Origin: Bifidobacterium cebidarum | Lineage (GTDB): Bacteria; Actinomycetota; Actinomycetes; Actinomycetales; Bifidobacteriaceae | NCBI RefSeq assembly: GCF_009193305.1 | Contig: NZ_WBVS01000002.1 | Location: 248,001-312,000 of the forward strand | Direction: 5' to 3' | DNA: 64,000 nt | Shown: positions 63,379 through 64,000 of the stretch, in pieces | Position numbering within the stretch: position 1 is the first letter of the stretch | Layout: each line of letters starts with the position of its first letter | Position numbers and translations under genes: made by a program | The notes under the pieces: model-generated | The model's input: the letters and a program-made list of their open reading frames with translations, nothing else | What the model was told of the DNA's origin: nothing | Database searches by the model: none

Positions 63379-63409
63379 ACATTTTCTACATGATGAAAGA
63401 TCTGGGGCA

Positions 63410-64000
63410 ATGACATCGGCAGTAGATGGTTTGAAACAGCGATTCATGGAGATGAGCCAACCGGATGCGGATGGTGTCTATCGCAACGGCACGGTGAAGC
63501 GCAAGGCCCGCACCGAACTGGCCATGCAGTGCTTGACGAAGTTGTGGGATGAAGCCTGTGAGGCCGTTTCGTTCACCGTACCTGATTCCGGCATCGGCTT
63601 CGCTGCGGTTGGTTCCCTGGCTCGTGGGCAGATCGGCCCCAGCTCGGACCTGGATCTGGTCATTATCTACGAGCCGCGCGCGGTCAACGACCAGCAGCTC
63701 AATGAGCTTGCCAATAAGCTTTGGTATCCGTTGTGGGATAGCGGACTCGACCTCGACCATTCCATTCGCACGCGCGCCCAGTGCGAGGAGGTCACCGACC
63801 ATGATCTGCCCGCGGCCATGGGATGGCTCGATGTGAAGCCGATTGCCGGTGACACCGAACTGATTCGCGCCACGGCCGCCTCCATTCTTGAACGTTGGCG
63901 CAAAGCCGCGCGCAAACGTCTGCCGGAGCTGTTGGACTCCGCCAAATCCAGGTTGGATGAATTTGCGCGATTGCAGTATGTGAACCAGCCGGATATCAAG
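63410..64000 (+). CDS. glnD: PII uridylyl/adenylyltransferase GlnD, N-terminal part (cut by window end)
   Basis: The frame from ATG 63410 stays open to the last base (197 codons). The nucleotidyltransferase motif is FAAVGSLARGQIGPSSDLDLVIIY (about 61-84), with the G-S-x11-D-x-D signature of GlnD. It modifies PII according to glutamine level. A GGGG ribosome site is 3 bases before the ATG. The order amtB-glnB-glnD is the classic actinobacterial ammonium-sensing unit; the HD and ACT domains would be beyond the window. Confidence 0.94.
   Translation, partial: MTSAVDGLKQRFMEMSQPDADGVYRNGTVKRKARTELAMQCLTKLWDEACEAVSFTVPDSGIGFAAVGSLARGQIGPSSDLDLVIIYEPRAVNDQQLNELANKLWYPLWDSGLDLDHSIRTRAQCEEVTDHDLPAAMGWLDVKPIAGDTELIRATAASILERWRKAARKRLPELLDSAKSRLDEFARLQYVNQPDIK

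Overview
The window reads as a high-GC Actinobacterial chromosome, almost certainly Bifidobacterium of the longum/breve group. The grounds are a NahK-type N-acetylhexosamine kinase paired with a class II GalT (a hallmark of bifidobacterial lacto-N-biose metabolism), a bfeUO-like iron cluster, the gene pairs amtB-glnB-glnD and opcA-zwf, strong AAAGGAG ribosome sites, and several starts that look leaderless (a TANNNT box 7-8 bases before ATG). No rRNA, CRISPR array, phage or intact insertion sequence was seen. Species was not tested by alignment.

Layout. 1-5.4 kb: the end of an unrecognised gene, a MIF-like tautomerase, a GtrA protein, an MFS exporter, a histidine phosphatase and a hypothetical protein. 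5.5-10.3 kb: an AraC regulator divergent from nahK-galT and a hexose-phosphate mutarotase-like gene. 10.3-16.8 kb: a DUF805 protein, gltX, a decayed DUF4143 ATPase in AT-richer DNA, tRNA-Glu and tRNA-Gln, a PP2C-like phosphatase, and two tiny ORFs whose products both end in G-(L/I)-x-Cys. 16.8-24 kb: DUF1275 and OFA-type membrane proteins, HxlR with an SDR enzyme, tRNA-Thr, phzF and azlCD with a divergent LysR. 24-26.3 kb: tRNA-Ser and a large membrane protein whose reading frame runs through a duplicated piece of that tRNA.

26.5-34.7 kb holds a seven-gene iron-uptake operon: FTR1 permease, P19 lipoprotein, a DUF2318 Fe-S membrane protein, two FtsX-like permeases, an ABC ATPase and an FMN-binding lipoprotein. 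34.9-40.5 kb is a self-contained operon of two giant YhgE/Pip proteins plus TetR, with a cluster of CGTAGCG operators in front. 40.6-43 kb encodes two membrane-anchored surface proteins, one a beta-helix. 43.2-47 kb is a GH43 glycosidase, MFS permease and LacI operon, with a clear promoter bracketed by two LacI operators 89 bp apart. 47.3-53.8 kb is mainly the oxidative pentose phosphate genes: gnd, facing pgl-opcA-zwf. 54-61 kb has a serine hydrolase, tRNA-Lys, a C69 dipeptidase, GT2, TetR and ftsY. 61.6 kb to the end is the ammonium module amtB-glnB-glnD, with glnD cut by the window edge.

The most unusual non-coding signal is a set of intergenic dyad repeats, several of them placed between convergent genes. 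Two loci (391-580 and 20425-20613) share one composite design: two direct units and two inverted units, each pair exactly 42 bp apart. Another family (47055-47164 and 61263-61325) shares a 20-bp core, with units 21 bp apart at the first locus. These may be bidirectional terminators, mobile palindromic elements or structured RNAs. All functional statements come from reading translations and motifs; no database search was run.
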